Notes: generated from the sequence alone by a model not told the origin. A DNA stretch of 64,000 bases from Otatea glauca (GCA_036346275.1 CM070722.1:60301524-60365523), one strand, 5' to 3'; positions 34,476-47,400 are shown, counted from the first letter of the stretch. Program-made: numbers and translations.

Positions 34476-34737
34476 GTATACATATTCAATACAGAAATCA
34501 GTAGCACAATCCTCTAACTTAACTCCTCAGGCAGCCCCGACGTCCCAGTAGAAGGCTCTTTACCTCCGAGCAATTGCATGTAAAGTACCACAGAGATTGT
34601 CCACTGAACATACTCAATGTAGAAATCAGTGTCACAATCCTCTGGTAACCTTTTCCTTACAAAACTTCTTGCGGCACAAGAGCAGTCTTTCATATCGTTT
34701 TTATAGCCAACTTTTGTTTGAAGTATTTTCTACTATG

Positions 34738-34965
34738 GCCCTGTTTGGTAGAGCCCTAGATCTCAGCTCCACCTCAGATCTGGAGCTTATAGGCTAAACT
34801 AAAGTGAATTAAGTTTATATTTTTAGTCTAAAATATAACAAGATGACTCACCTAAACACTTTTAATGTACCCATAGCTCCAGCTCCATACATTTTTGGAG
34901 CTAGGAATACCTTGCTCCACCAACTTTACGGATTTTGGTGGAGCTAGAACTGTGCCAAACACCCC
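34738..34965. mobile_element. MITE (228 bp) inside the third CACTA element
   Basis: The ends GCCCTGTTTGG and, inverted, GGGGTGTTTGG form imperfect terminal repeats. Inside are mirrored AGCTCCA / TGGAGCT strings. The sequence CTATG stands on both sides (34733-34737 and 34966-34970) as a probable target duplication. The superfamily is uncertain because a 5-bp duplication fits neither Stowaway (TA) nor Tourist (TNA). Confidence 0.65.
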
Positions 34966-35054
34966 CTATGTTATAAGGTACAATAAACTAGTTATAATAT
35001 TAACAAGCATACATTGAGAAACAACATTATTTGATAGATCAAGACAAGGAGACC

Positions 35055-35153
35055 TTAGGAATTTTTCATATCTGCCATCATATATGTCACAGCTTTCGCA
35101 ACAGAGGTTTTTCGGTTCTCCTTGTAGTTCCACAGCTCTGACACAATGCCCAT
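35055..35153 (-). pseudogene. Captured fragment: C-terminal end of an XH domain (IDN2/FDM-like)
   Basis: On the minus strand the frame reads VSELWNYKENRKTSV and continues for about 14 residues to a TAA at 35057-35055. It matches the end of the XH domain in IDN2/FDM proteins, where a (V/P)ELWN(F/Y)KE.RKA block precedes the C terminus. An ATG at 35153 opens the readable part, but the upstream XH exons are missing. The spacing to the coiled-coil fragment is only about 115 bp, so internal exons were lost. This is a relic, not a functional gene. Confidence 0.65.
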
Positions 35154-35267
35154 TTATTTGACACCAATAACTAATTAACTTTCATTAATATCTCTTAATT
35201 ACTACAAAAGTGACCATTTTGTTGTGAAAATAGACTATCTTGGTATATTATCAGTTATCATGTCGAA

Positions 35268-35535
35268 TTAAATACTAGAACCCTCTATAAGCTCACATTT
35301 GGCTTCTTCTAACTCTGCGTTCTCCCTGCGATCCTTAATAATGAGTACATGGTTAAGAGATTCAATATCTTGTGATTTGACATCTATGTCTTTCAGTTTT
35401 TGTTTCATCTCATAATTTTTTTAATTAACTCAGACTTTCTCTTTAATTGTTCTATCTCCACCTTTAGTTTTTGTTTAGCATCCAACAGCTTTTCCATGTC
35501 GTCTGTCTTATTTGTAGACTCCATTTTGTATATGA
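35268..35535 (-). pseudogene. Captured fragment: coiled coil preceding the XH domain (IDN2/FDM-like)
   Basis: Two minus-strand segments, one frame apart, read MEKLLDAKQKLKVEIEQLKR and then IESLNHVLIIKDRRENAELE followed by EAKCELIEG. The second matches the very conserved join between coiled coil and XH domain in IDN2/FDM proteins (LNQTLI.KER.SNDELQEARKELI). These plant proteins bind RNA or SGS3-like partners and act in RNA-directed DNA methylation. A frame change lies at about 35414-35420. The order and strand agree with the C-terminal XH fragment downstream (35055-35153). The N-terminal XS and zinc-finger parts are not visible. Confidence 0.7.
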
Positions 35536-36059
35536 TACTTGACAATATGAAAGTAAATATACTTATAATCAAGTAATTAAGCATATGCATGACAATTAAC
35601 ATTAATAGAAGCATACAACTAGCAATCAAGCTCAAGTTGATTTTAAGGTGTTCTCAAATGTCAATCTGCCTTAGAAAGGTCTCCTCGCCACTAGGGACAA
35701 GATATTAGACTGATTTGTGACAACCTTACCTTTAATAGTTGATAGTTTATAAAATAGCCAACAATACCATGAACAAAATAATAACAGCCAAGCACAAGTA
35801 GAACAGTAAGCACAATGAGCACGAACATATATCTAGTAGCACTTAACAGATGATACCAATTGAATTAATCAAGTATTTCAAGATGTAAAGGATTAATCAA
35901 TGTTATCACAAACAGACTAAACAGCTCAACTCCTCATCGAACAATGCCTCCCCACATGCAAGGTCCCCAAAACAAGTAAATTATCTAGCCCATTTGCAAT
36001 AACAGTAAAGAAATTAATCACAAGGAGATGATTATACTCACAAAGCACCAACTGAAAAG

Positions 36060-36310
36060 TCAGTTCGGCCAACACTGCTCAGGGAGGAGGAGGCGATGAC
36101 TTGCTCGTGGAGGAGGAGACGACGACGTGCTCGGGGAAGGAGACGACGGCAACGTGCTTGAGGAGGCGATGATGACGTGCTCGAGGGAGGAAACGACGGC
36201 GGCGTACTTGGGGAGGCAGATGGGCGACACGGGCGAGAGGATGCGGAGGGGCGATGCGGGTGGAGAGGAGTAAACTCCTTTTGAATATAACGGAAGGGAA
36301 GTCAAGAGGT
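36060..36310 (-). other. GC-rich block in the third CACTA element
   Basis: An 81-codon minus-strand ORF (Ser/Pro-rich) and short tandem strings of GACGACGTGCTCG type. The composition contrasts with the flanking AT-rich DNA, suggesting captured host 5' UTR or exon sequence. No domain is recognisable. Confidence 0.3.
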
Positions 36311-36751
36311 CAAGCGCGAGGTAGACGCCTCAGCTTTTGTTATTTGAATGGATCGGGAGGAGAAGCCGAGAAGTCAAGCACGGGAAGAGAACCCGAGGGG
36401 TCATACGCTATTACGATCAGTTCCGACCTCAGAACCGATAGTGATAACTATTGTCATCACTATCGGTTCTGAAGTTAGACCGATAGTTATGTTTTGCACC
36501 ATATTTATCACCCACGCCGAGTCATATATCACTATCAGTTTTTTTCTGAGAAGTTAAGAACCAACTCAGATGAAGAGAGAGTGTTGTATCATTTTGTAGT
36601 AGTGAGTATATCACTATATCAGTATGAGTTAAGTGTTAACTAGTGTTTGTGTGCGCGCTCAAGTTGGTGGGTCTAGATTTGTCGAATTCTAGTTTTAGAA
36701 CACTACTAGCTAGTATATCTCCAAACATGTTGGGAGTGTGAAGAGAGAATT

Positions 36752-38438
36752 TGTGAAATCATGTGCTGAAAAATTGGTTTAGTAATGAAATTGTCTTTGC
36801 AAAGTGGTTGTGATTATGGCATGTGTGGTGCTTGCATGTGCTATGTCTGATGATTATTTGATATGCTGGTGATAGCATGATATTGGTTTTGCTTGATGCA
36901 ATGCGCTCGTGTGAGTGTTTGCAGTCCACTGATGTTGAGTCAAGTCGTGGACTTGTGCTCGGAATTGTTTCTTGTTTATTCATGTGCAGGTGTTGCTTGA
37001 GGGCGAACGTGGTCGATGACGGGACCGGAACTAGGTTCATGGAGGAACTGAGGTTCGGGACTAGATTCAGAGAGGAATCGAGGTCTTGGTGGTCAAGGAT
37101 GTCATGCGAAACGTTCGGGCTAGAGAACATGCACATGGAGGCTGGTTAGTCACGTATTTATAGCATGTGGGCTATACATACGTGCAAGAGATGTTTTTGG
37201 CTATGTTGGGCCAGGTTGAGATGTATACAAACTCTTTCCATGTTGGAAGTAGAGTTGTATTCAATCCCTTTATGTTTGCTCAGTATAAATAGGGGGAGGT
37301 GTCTCCTGTTTATGATGAGCGCTGAGTTTTCTTTTAGAGTTGTACTCTTTTGTTTGGAGTACTGTAACCAGATTAGACAAAAGGAAATAAAAATCAATTT
37401 CTAGTCCTTTTGGCTTGGTGACGAGACCTCCTGCATGTTCCTTGCACCCTGAAGTTCCTGACTGCGGCGACTTCTTTCTGGCTGTTTTTTGTTTTACGCC
37501 AGGAGCGACACCCGAGCGAAGGAAAAGCCGGCGCTACAGTATTTCGCGAAGCTACAATAACTTGTGATTACTGTTCAGGTTCGGTTTATGGTTTGTTTGC
37601 CCGGTTTTGTTTTTATAGATTGATTCATTGTCTGTCTTGTTTCAACAAGTTTAATATTGATTTGATCTATACAAAACCTTCCTAGAGTATCAACTTAGAG
37701 TTCCTAAAAGTTTCATTGGTTAATCTTTTGTAGATTGTGATTTATCACGAAATTGGGGTTTGGTCTTTCTCGTCATAATCATCACAAGCATGCTTGCGAG
37801 GTTAATAACTTTTGATTCGTAGGTCCGATCGAGTTGATTCTTGCTGGGTTAGATTCATAATTGAATCTAGTTTCTTTAGTTAAAATTTCACACTAATCCA
37901 ACGGTGGGATCTTCAGTTAATCGCATTGTTTGAGTTTGGTCCGTAACTAGTTTGATTTGGTCCGTAGCTAGTTTGATTTGGTCCATCGCTGTTAGATCGG
38001 TTTTCATTTCAGTCGTCTTGCAAAGAATATAACTCCAGATCCATAAGTTCGATTGAGTTAATTCTTTTTGTGTTAGCTTCGGAATTGAATCTAGTTTCTA
38101 CAGTTAAAATTTCATATCAATCTAACGGTTAGATCTTCATAAATTTTAGTTTTAGTAAACATATATCAGTCTGTCTCGTTTGATCCGGAGTGAATTGATT
38201 TGGTTTTGCTACAGTAGAATTTTTGTCCGTAGTACATGCAAAACTTTCTGTCCGAAGCGAAGTTTGGTCCGGCGTACAAGTAAAAGTTTGGTCCGGCGCA
38301 ATAAGGTTTTTGTTGAATTCGAATTAAGCGATCTGAGTTTGTTTGGGGTGTTTCAAAAATCATAAAAAAATTATTTTAGCTTCCGCGCAATCATTCACCC
38401 CCCCTCTGATTGCTAGATTAGTATATGTCGATCCTACA
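36752..38438 (+). repeat. 5' LTR of the Sirevirus
   Basis: 1,687 bp. A TATAAATAGGGGG string (37283-37295) is the likely promoter. Most of it is nearly identical to the 3' LTR, but a patch at about 37440-37570 is garbled against 59900-60030. Confidence 0.93.
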
Positions 38439-38440
38439 AG

Positions 38441-38452
38441 TGGTATCAGAGC
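38441..38452 (+). other. Primer-binding site (tRNA-iMet) of the Sirevirus
   Basis: TGGTATCAGAGC begins 2 bp after the LTR end and matches the complement of the initiator methionine tRNA 3' end. Confidence 0.9.
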
Positions 38453-38500
38453 AAGGTTGTTTTTCTGATTATTCTTAACCGGTGATTAGAAATCATAGAG

Positions 38501-40699
38501 ATGGATAGGTATTCGACAAAACCTTGTGTTTTCGATGGTATTGAATTTCAGTTTTGGAAGGCCAAGATGGAGGCGTACATTCAAGCGCAGGGCTTCGCAA
38601 TTTGGGAGAAGGTTTACAAGCCGTACGAAGTTCCTGAGAACGACAACATCAACGACGTCAATCGCGCACATGTTGAAGCAAACAGCAAGGCGCGCAACTT
38701 GATCATCCCAGGCTTGGGACGCAACGACTTCGACCGAGTGGTTCATCTTCGATCCACATATGAGGTATGGAAATCTCTTTGTGACTATCACGAAGGATCA
38801 AACACTGTCAAAGAGGTTCGCCAAGATATTTACAAAAAAGAATATATGCGTTTCGAGATGAAACCTGGTGAGTCTGTAGATGACTTTTTTGCACGCTTTA
38901 ATAAAATTCTTAGCAATTTACGTGCTATTGGGATTAGCTATGACGATGCTGCTAATGCTAGATAAATGCTTAGTGCTTTGGACATGTCAGTGTGGGAGAT
39001 GAAGGTAACATCTATACAAGAATCTACTATCTTGAGCACACTCACATTAGATGTTCTTTACTCTAAGTTGAAGACTCATGAATTAGATGTTCTTGCTAGG
39101 AAAGGTAACTCTAAATCAATTGCTTTGATCTCTAACCCTAACATGTCAAATGCTGATTCTTCTTCTAGCTTTGCTTTGTCCTCTTTGTCGTCTTTAACAG
39201 ATGAACAAATTGAAGAATTTCCTAAAGAAGATTTGGCACTACTCTCTTCTCGTTTTAATAAAGCTTTGCAGAATGTCAGATTGAGAAAGAGAGTAGGCGG
39301 TGGTCCTCCTAGGTGCTACGAGTGTGGCGATCTCAACCACATTCGTCCAAATTGTCCAAAAATTTCAGGTAAAAATTCAAAAGAAGAAAAGGACAGGAGG
39401 AACGACAAGAAGAAAGCTTCTCCAAGCAGCAGCAATAAGAAAAGAAGCTTTCTGAACCGCAAAGTTGTCCATCGAGTTCTTTTCGCTCTTGAACAAGTCA
39501 ATTTGAGCGATGTGGACTCGGGAAGTAGTGAAGAAGACACAACAACGCCAACCAAGCGTGAACTTACTGGTTTGTGTCTTATGGCAAGAAGTGATGAAAG
39601 CCTTACTGAAGATGACCACGACAGCGACTTCAATGAGGTAGAGCCTTCTTATGATGAATTAGCCATAGCTGTTGCTCGTCTTGGTAAATTGCTTGATAAA
39701 CGCGATAAGAAAATCAAGAAACATGATTTTATTGTTGAATCATTGAATGCTGAAATTGCTAGACTTAAATATTTGATTCCTGATGATGATGCTTGCAAAT
39801 CATGTGACTTAATTTACAATGAACTCACTTTGCTTAGGAAAAATCATGCTTCCTTGATTGAGCAAAACAAGAAAAATGAGAAACATGTTAGACATGCTAG
39901 CTGTTTCACTGATGATTTGCATGAGTCAATTTCTTGTTCTAAATGTTCAGTTCTTGAATTGAAATTGAAAGATGCAAATGCTAGAGTTTCTCAAATGATT
40001 AATGATCTGCTCACTCATAAGGTTCTTTCATGCTCAAATTGTCGCAAGCAAAAGGCTAAAGTGGACGTTCCATGCAATAATTGTTTAACTCTTGCTAAGA
40101 AGGTTGATTACTTGCAAAATTCTTTAGAACGTTTCACTAATGGCAAGAAAAATTTGAACATGATTTTGGATCAATCTAAGGTTAGCTCAAACAAGAAAGG
40201 TTTAGGTTTTGATCCTTATGCTTCATATGAAACCAAACCACCCACTGTTGTTCAGGCTCTTTGCAATGACAAAATTGAGAGTATTAATGAGCCTAAGAAA
40301 ATTGTCTTTAAGTCTACTGGAGTTTTATCCTCTACTATGATGAATGCAAATGTTGCTTCTGCTTCTAAAGCTAGACATCGTGTTAAGTACATTTGCACTC
40401 ATTGTGGTAGAGATGGACATTTAGTAGATTTTTGCTTTAGACTAGCTAAACAACAAAAGAAAGAAAAGGCTAAGGCTAGGTCTAATCTCAGACAGGCACG
40501 CTTTGCTTCTCATTATGTGCCTAGAGTGATGCAAACACCTTTTGTTGCTAGAAACACGGGAAAGTGCAAATCTGATTTTGTGCATATGAATACTCGTGTT
40601 GTGCCTACTGTTGTGCGTCGTGTGTCTCAGTACTGGATTCCTAAACATCTCATTTCTAACCCCAGTACTGAGGCCTCGACATTTTCTGCTTCTATGTAG
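38501..40699 (+). pseudogene. gag: Sirevirus Gag (with in-frame stops)
   Basis: The ATG at 38501 opens a frame beginning FDGIEFQFWKAKMEAYI-like, typical of Copia Gag. A TAA at 38963-38965 interrupts it after 154 codons, in the same frame as the following 577-codon ORF. Two CCHC knuckles are present: CYECGDLNHIRPNC (about 39316-39357) and CTHCGRDGHLVDFC (about 40395-40436), with a Lys/Ser-rich tract and long coiled-coil-like region between them. A TAG at 40697-40699 separates it from protease, which continues in the same frame. The TAA sits at a CTG-like position where the family sequence seems altered, so it could be a sequencing error. Confidence 0.88.
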
Positions 40700-42001
40700 G
40701 CTTCTCGCGCGAGGAAGGAGAACATATGGCTAGTGGATTCCGGATGCTCACGACACATGTCCGGTAATAAAAATTGGTTCTCCTCCCTCACTCGTGCATC
40801 TCGTGCTGAAAGTGTAACTTTTGGAGATGCTTCTTCAAGCTCAGTTGTGGCAAAAGTTACCGTGCAGGTAAATGACAAGTTTATGTTTAAAGATGTGGCT
40901 CTTGTTGAAAACCTGAAATATAACTTGCTGTCTGTGTCTCAAATGATTGATGAAGATCTTGAGGTATGCTTTAAGAAAAATGAATGCAAAGTGTTAGATG
41001 CTTCAGGTGAACTTGTTTTCCGGATTTCTCAATTTGGAAGAGTGTTTAAAGCTGATTTTGATGTATCACCTTCTTCTAAGCATAGGTATCTAGTTGCCAA
41101 TGTTTCTAAAGATTTATTCTTTTGGCATCGTAGGCTTGGTCACGTTGGTTTTGATCATCTAACACGTGTTAGTGGTTTAGACCTCATTCGTGGTTTGCCT
41201 AAGCTTAAGGGTGATAGCGAGATAGTATGCTCTTCTTGTAGACATGGTAAAATGATTGCAGGTTCACATCCACCTCTTACTATGGTGATGACAAACGCGC
41301 CCGGACAACTACTACATCCTGACACGGTTGGACCTTCTCGAGTTCAGTCTTATGGAGGTAAATGGTACGTTCTTGTGATTGTTGATGATTATTCAAGATA
41401 CTCTTGGGTTTATTTTATGGCATGTAAAGATGAGGCTTTTAGTCATTTTAGAAGTCTTGTTCTTAGATTATCTATTGATCACCCTGGGTCTCTTAGAGCA
41501 ATTAGAAGTGATAATAGAACTGAATTTAAAAATTCTTCATTTGATCACTTTTGTGTTGAAAAAGGAATTGATCATCAATTTTCATCTCCTAGAGTACCTC
41601 AACAAAACGGTGTAGTTGAACGGAAAAATAGAACTTTGGTGGAAATGGCTAGGACCATGCTAGACGAATATCAAACTCCTAGGAAGTTTTTAATGAAGCG
41701 ATATCAACTGCATGTTATGTTTCAAATCGTGTTTACTTAAGATCAAAATTGAGTAAAACTGCTTATGAACTTCGGTTTGGACATAGGCCTAGCGTTTCTC
41801 ATTTCAGAGTCTTTGGATGCAAATGCTTTGTCTTGAAATCTGGAAATCTTGATAAATTTGAGGCTAGATCGTTGGATGGCATTTTTCTTGGATACCCTGC
41901 TCATACACGTGGCTATCGTGTGCTTGTTTTGGAGACTAACAAAATTGTAGAAACTTGTGAAGTTACTTTTGATGAGACTAGTTCAGGCACTAGTCCAAAT
42001 A
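40700..42001 (+). pseudogene. pol: Sirevirus pol, 5' part: protease and integrase
   Basis: Protease active-site motif WLVDSGCSRHMSG lies at about 40727-40765. The GAG-pre-integrase zinc region (FWHRRLGHVGFDHL ... CSSCRHGK) is at about 41120-41250. The integrase core has D in the VIVDDYSRYSWVYF region and IRSDN, and E in PQQNGVVERKNRTLVEMA. A frameshift near 41690-41700 moves the frame; SKTAYELRFGHRPSVSHFRV and FGCKCFVLKSG follow. The frame stays open up to the Gypsy insertion site (AAATA, 41997-42001) and resumes at 56182. Confidence 0.9.
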
Positions 42002-45000
42002 TGTAAGGCCCCCATTTTCGATAAATGAATATCGAAAATGGATACCATGTGCATACAGTACTAGTCCCATGATCAGTGGCTAGTACGCACAAATACAAAT
42101 TGATATCACAGTCATACACAACTTTATTATTACAATGAAGCAAATACATAACATTCTTACAATACCAAAAGTAAAAGCACAACAAAGGAGACATTCACTT
42201 GTAGTATGCCATTTATCCCAAAATCCCCACAGCAACCGACAAGGAGAACCCTAATAAAACTCATCGCTCACATCCCGAATCTCGCATCGTAAAAGGTATC
42301 GTGGGAAATCAGTTCTTCACCTAAAAATTATCAACATGGCAAGTTGAGTACTTTTGTACTGCAAGACTTTGCAAAACCTATTATAAATGCAGGCCATTTC
42401 AAGGAAAGGCTCATGGTGGTTTTGCATAAAGCTAAAATTGAATGTAAATCTTGATTAATAGATTGAAAAGTAAACTTTAAGTAAGGGCGACTTAATTTAA
42501 AAAGTAACAGAATGTAAGTACAAATAAGTCTCATGTACCGTATCATGCCCATTTCAAGAATCATTTCACTGTGTCGTAGAAATTTTTGAGTAACCATTCC
42601 TACCGGTCCGGTAGAAATTGAGTTTTATGAAAAATAAAAGCAGCTAACTAGTCTTTGGCGCACTAAGATTTCCCATAACCGCGGAACGGCTTTTGAAAAG
42701 TTTTACACTCTGCAGAGTTGTGCACTTTACCCACAAGTAATGATCAACCTCTTTTGCCGTGCCGGTAACACACTTCCTTTGGTGTGTCGGCAAGGAGATC
42801 ATAACAAAACCGTTACATTGTTTAACTCTAACTTTGCACCGCCGGTGACGCCAAACCCGTACTATGGTATTTATGTTTGCACATCCACGCACAATAATAA
42901 TTAAGTATGTCCATAGTATGGCATTCACCGTTATATTAGCAAACGTGACTCCCAACACCTCGGTGTGGGCGCCCCTACGAGCAACCAGTCACTGAAGAAG
43001 CTCGTACTACTCCAGCCTACCAATGTGCAAAGCTAGTTTTAAGCAACTTAATAGGTTAAGACTGTCCCATACCAGCACTTGTGGTTGTACGGTAAATTCT
43101 TGGGTTTAACGAACACGTAGTTCGGTCCTTAATCTGACACGGGCAATAATCTCCACCCTACACTACGTACAAGTCCCTTGTACACCCGGCTATTGCCAAT
43201 AATTGCCCGCATCAAAATCATAGTTTTATTTTCATTTTTGATCAAAATACCAACCAAGAAAGGTCATACCCATTAAGTTGTCATATCCAACATTTTTAAA
43301 CATATTAAGTTTTATGTTCATTTAAGCATGGCTAAGCATAACACTATGTGTGAGTAACCAGATTGACATCATGTAATCATCTATGCTATTCTAGGGTTAT
43401 CAAGGTTCACAATTCCATACTTATCAAGGAAGTTCTATGTGACAATAGGTACGACTACCAATACCCAAAATATAGCAGACTTTAATAAAAGTAAAGTATG
43501 CGATAAAACATTTAATGAAAACATTTATAAAGCGGGATCAATATGATCAAAGGGGTGCTTGCCTTGTTGATGGTCTTGACGTCAAACTCCGATCGTCGAA
43601 CTCACAAGTTTAAATAAGGTGCTACGTCGAATAATAATAACATGGCAATTCCAACAAAACGAAAGGATCAGACATAAGAACCAAATAAAATCAACTGTTT
43701 GGAATCAACATATTTGTTGTTCATCGATTTACAAGTTCCATGTTTATTTTCTGATTATGTTCTAATATTAACCAATCTTATTTTCTTGAATAATTCACTT
43801 TTATTTATCATTTTCAGAGACCATTTTTACAGGTTTTACTATTCTGGATTTTCAATTTCTAAATTCTGAAATTATTTAAATTGCTATTATGAAGCTACTT
43901 TCTTACCCTATATTATACTTTAATGATTTTCCATGGTACACCCTAAGTATTTTTGCATATTCAGGTTCCTAACAGAGCATGGATTCTAATAAAATTTGTT
44001 TCATTCAATTTGAAGTTGAATTGCAGAAATTCTATTAACAACATATTTCAAATTCTTTTTTTTTAAATTTAAATCTGGAATTCAAACAGAGTTCATTTTG
44101 AAATATTTTTGCATATTCTGAATCTACTTGATTTTATATGAATTTAGAAATTTATTTCACTTCATTTGGTTGGATAGTTCAAAAGATTTTCAAGTTTGAA
44201 TGCATTCGGTTTTGAAAATACTGAAAATCGAATTTATACCAAAAGGAAAGTGCGCCTTCATCTGCAAAAACGCGCTTTCCGTTTTTGCGCTGCGTCGGAC
44301 CGAGGCACTGACATGCCGGGCCCAGATGGCAGCGACACAACGCAGCAGAGAGGACAAAGATGGACCCGATCGGTGACCCGACTGAGACATGGTTTGCGCG
44401 GCTCGCCGGCGGCGAAGCACGGCCGGAATCACGGAATGGATTCCAGATTCTTGCTCAGTGAGTCCGTGCGCATCTATGGGTGGTGGCGCTTCGGCCGGAG
44501 ATGGCCGGAGGCGACCTGCCACCGGAGAGGGGCGGCGGAGCACACGGCTCACCGGTGTTCCGGCGAAACGGCGGCATCCCGAGACAAATGGACACCACCA
44601 CGAGCATCAGAGCACCACAGTGATCTCATTTTTGGGTTCGGGCAAGAAAATGAGTAACGGAGGGGGTGTTCTCACCGTGCAGCTACGGCGGCGGCGGAAG
44701 GAAGTCGGCGGGGAAGCTCACCGGAGAAGGAGAGACTAAATTGAGGTAGGGGAAAGGTTCCTGGGAGGATGAGGATGCTTCGGGCTTATTGGTTCGGGGT
44801 GAAATGGACTGAGGCGGTACAAAGGCAAGATTTCCTCTTTCGGCTTTTGGCCGAGCTGGGAAGAAAGGGCTGGATAGCGGCAATGAGGCGCTTTGGTTCA
44901 GTGTTGCGGTTTCCAGGGAGGAGTATGAGTGCCTGCGACGATTTGGAGGGGGTCTTTATAGACGAATGAGGCGGTTGCACAGGATCTGAACGGAAGAAGA

Positions 45001-46090
45001 AAAGCGGCGGTTTGCGCGGCGATTCTCGGCCGTTCAGCGTGGGAGAGAGAGCACGAGGCCGAGGCGACGCGGCGTGGCGAGGCGACGCGGCAGCGCATTG
45101 GCGACGAGTTGCGGCGCGGTGGCGACAAAGCGGAGAGGCGGCGCTGCTCCGCGAGAGAACGGAAGAAGTCGCGAGAAAACGGGAAGAAACGGAGAAGGTG
45201 AAGCTGACAGGTGGGGCGGGCTGTCAGCGAGAGAGGCGAAGTCGGCAAAAGAGCACAGCTGTCCAGCGGGCCCATATGTCAGCGAGACAAGATTATAAAA
45301 CTCAGAATGAATCTGGACAGATCAGGGTAAAGTCGGTAGCTTAGGCCAGAAGATAAAATCAAAATTTTACAAAACTTTTTACTGAGGTCAGTAAGGTAAA
45401 GATCAAGGTCTAGTAAAATTTTCAAATTATTTTGACGAATATAAATATTATTAAAAATCTGACAATGCACTGTTAATGATTTTCACTGATTCTGTTTTCC
45501 ATTTAATCGAAGGATAAAATCAATTTATTATTTTATGAAACTTTTTGAAAGGATTGGAATTAATATTTTATACCTCTTGAAAAATTTTCATAATTTTATA
45601 TTTTATATTTTATTTTTAATAATTCTGACACTGCATTTTCCAGCTTTTCTTATTGACTGTTTTTGAATTTCTAAAATTAATAAATGAAGAGATAAATTCA
45701 TGATATTTTCACCAGGGTTGGTTTAAGTTAATATGTCGGCATGGTTAAATTTTCAACTAGGGTTAAGGTAAGAAATATTCTGAACAAATCTTTTGATTCA
45801 GATTTCCTCTTTGTCTTTTCATGATTATCTTTGAATTTTATTTTATTTTATTAATGCCAGGATAGAGCAAGAGGCACAATCATGATTCTGAGATCTTTAA
45901 GGATTTTACTGACTTTGTATTTTTACCTTTTTACCTTTTACCATTTTACCATATAGCATTTTGGATTTCTTTTAATGGTAAAAGCCAAAAGAATTTCTTT
46001 TAATACAAGAAAATCAGAAAACATAACAATAAATCATATGGGTATTTTTAATATTATATTTTTGATTTTATTGAATTTCGGGTTGTTACA
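42002..46090 (-). repeat. 3' LTR of the Gypsy element
   Basis: 4,089 bp, ending on the plus strand in GGGTTGTTACA. The ORFs inside (for example 44196-44657) are GC-rich LTR sequence, not genes. It differs from the other LTR mainly by small indels, many at CAG/CTG triplets (see findings). Confidence 0.93.
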
Positions 46091-46109
46091 AATCCACCCC
46101 CCTTACAAA

Positions 46110-46335
46110 AATCTCGTCCTCGAGATTTGAAGAGGATTAGAAGAAATCGGAAATTCTTTTGGAGATGATCTTCACGTTCCCAAGTTGCTTCATCTTACGT
46201 ATGATGACTCCATTGAACCTTCAACATCTTGATTGTCTTGTTCTGGTCCGACGTTCCGCTTCTTCCAGAACACGAATTGGATGTTCTCGATATGAAAGAT
46301 CTGGTTGAAGATCGATATTCTCCAGGTTGGTCAAT
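46110..46335 (-). pseudogene. Chromodomain at the C terminus of the Gypsy integrase
   Basis: Minus-strand reading in broken frames gives ILEEAERRTR-like linker, then KMLKVQWSHHT and DEATWEREDHL, the core of a chromovirus chromodomain (W.....ATWE). Chromodomains direct integration to heterochromatin. A frameshift at about 46225 and a stop within the domain (near 46200) disrupt it here. Confidence 0.75.
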
Positions 46336-46554
46336 TCGGAGGGAACACGAAGACATTTCTTAAGTTGCGACACATGAAAGACATTATGAACCTCGGCGCT
46401 TGAGGTGGCGGTTCCAACTTATATGCCATCTCGCCCATCTTCTCGAGGATTCGGAAGGTCCAATATATCGCGGAGCTAACTTGCCACGAATTTGGAAACG
46501 ATTTAACTCCACGAAGAGGAGAAACCTTCAAATAGACATGGTCGCCAATCTCGG

Positions 46555-47400
46555 CTAAGTTCTCGTCGACGGTTGTCGGCGTAACTCTTTGACGAGATTG
46601 CGCTTCTTTGAGACGGCTTCGATCATGTCTACTTGCTCTTGCGCTTCTTGAATAAGATCTGGACCAAAGAATTTTCTTTCACCAACTTCGACCAAAAGAG
46701 GGAGTTCGCATTTTCTTCCATACAAGGCTTCAAAAGGAGACATTTGAAGACTGGATTGAAAATCGTTGTTGTAAGAAAATTCAAACAAATGCCAAACTTT
46801 TCTCCCAATTAGAGCCATATGATAGCACACGTGCTCTCAACAAGTCTTCCAATTTGATTTATCCTTTCCGCTTGCCCATCCGTCGAGGGTGATAAGTCAT
46901 CTTGAAATTTAGCTTAGTCCCTAGAAGATTGTGCAAACTTTCCCGTAATCGAAGTAAATTGAGATCCTCGATCCAAACAATGGTCTTAGGAACACCATGC
47001 AAGCGCACAATGTTATTGAGATAGAGTTCGCAAGCTCATCTCCTCGATTGGTGACTTTCACTGGAATGAAATGCGCCACCTTGGTTAACCGATCAACGAT
47101 AACCCAAATTGAATCATGACCTTTTCGAGTCTTTGGCAGACCAGTTATGAAATCCATACTGATGTCATCCCACTTCCATTCTGGAATCTTCAAAGGTTGC
47201 AAAAGTCCAATGGGACGTTGATGCTCGGCTTTGACACACGACACACATCGCAGATAGCAACGTATGTGCAATATCTTTCTTCATACCGCCACCAATATTC
47301 CGTCGGAGATCTTGGTACATTTTCGTACTTCCGGGATGGATCGAAAGAGGGACTCATGAGCTTCTTTAAGAATTAAGTCCTTAAGTTCAGGTCATTGGGA
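46555..47400 (-). pseudogene. Gypsy integrase
   Basis: The CxxC end of the zinc domain (CVSCVKAEHQRP) and the catalytic core (WDDISMDFITGLPKTRKGHD, DRLTKVAHFIPV) lie in the ORF ending at 46921. PFEALYGRKCELPL, just before the C-terminal domain, lies in the ORF 46830-46555. Several frameshifts separate the pieces, and the third catalytic residue region (about 46840-46920) is scrambled. Confidence 0.82.

Larger units (their letters stand above)
33893..36604. mobile_element. Non-autonomous, gene-carrying CACTA element (2.7 kb)
   Basis: The left end reads CATTACTAGAGAAAT (first C-A-C-T decayed to CATT). The right end, inverted from 36604, reads CACTACTACAAAATG. The perfect 3-bp duplication AGT flanks it (33890-33892 and 36605-36607). 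Subterminal repeats of AACCGATAGAGAT / ATCTCTATCGGTT occupy 33985-34280 and, as AACCGATAGTGAT, 36410-36530. The interior has no transposase. Instead it carries minus-strand fragments resembling an IDN2/FDM gene (35055-35535), a MITE (34738-34965) and a GC-rich block (36060-36310). Confidence 0.88.

Noticed and set aside
44190..45344. Several GC-rich ORFs on both strands (repeated at 54257-55429)
   Set aside because: They lie wholly inside the Gypsy LTRs, occur in both copies and overlap each other in many frames. They are LTR sequence, not genes.
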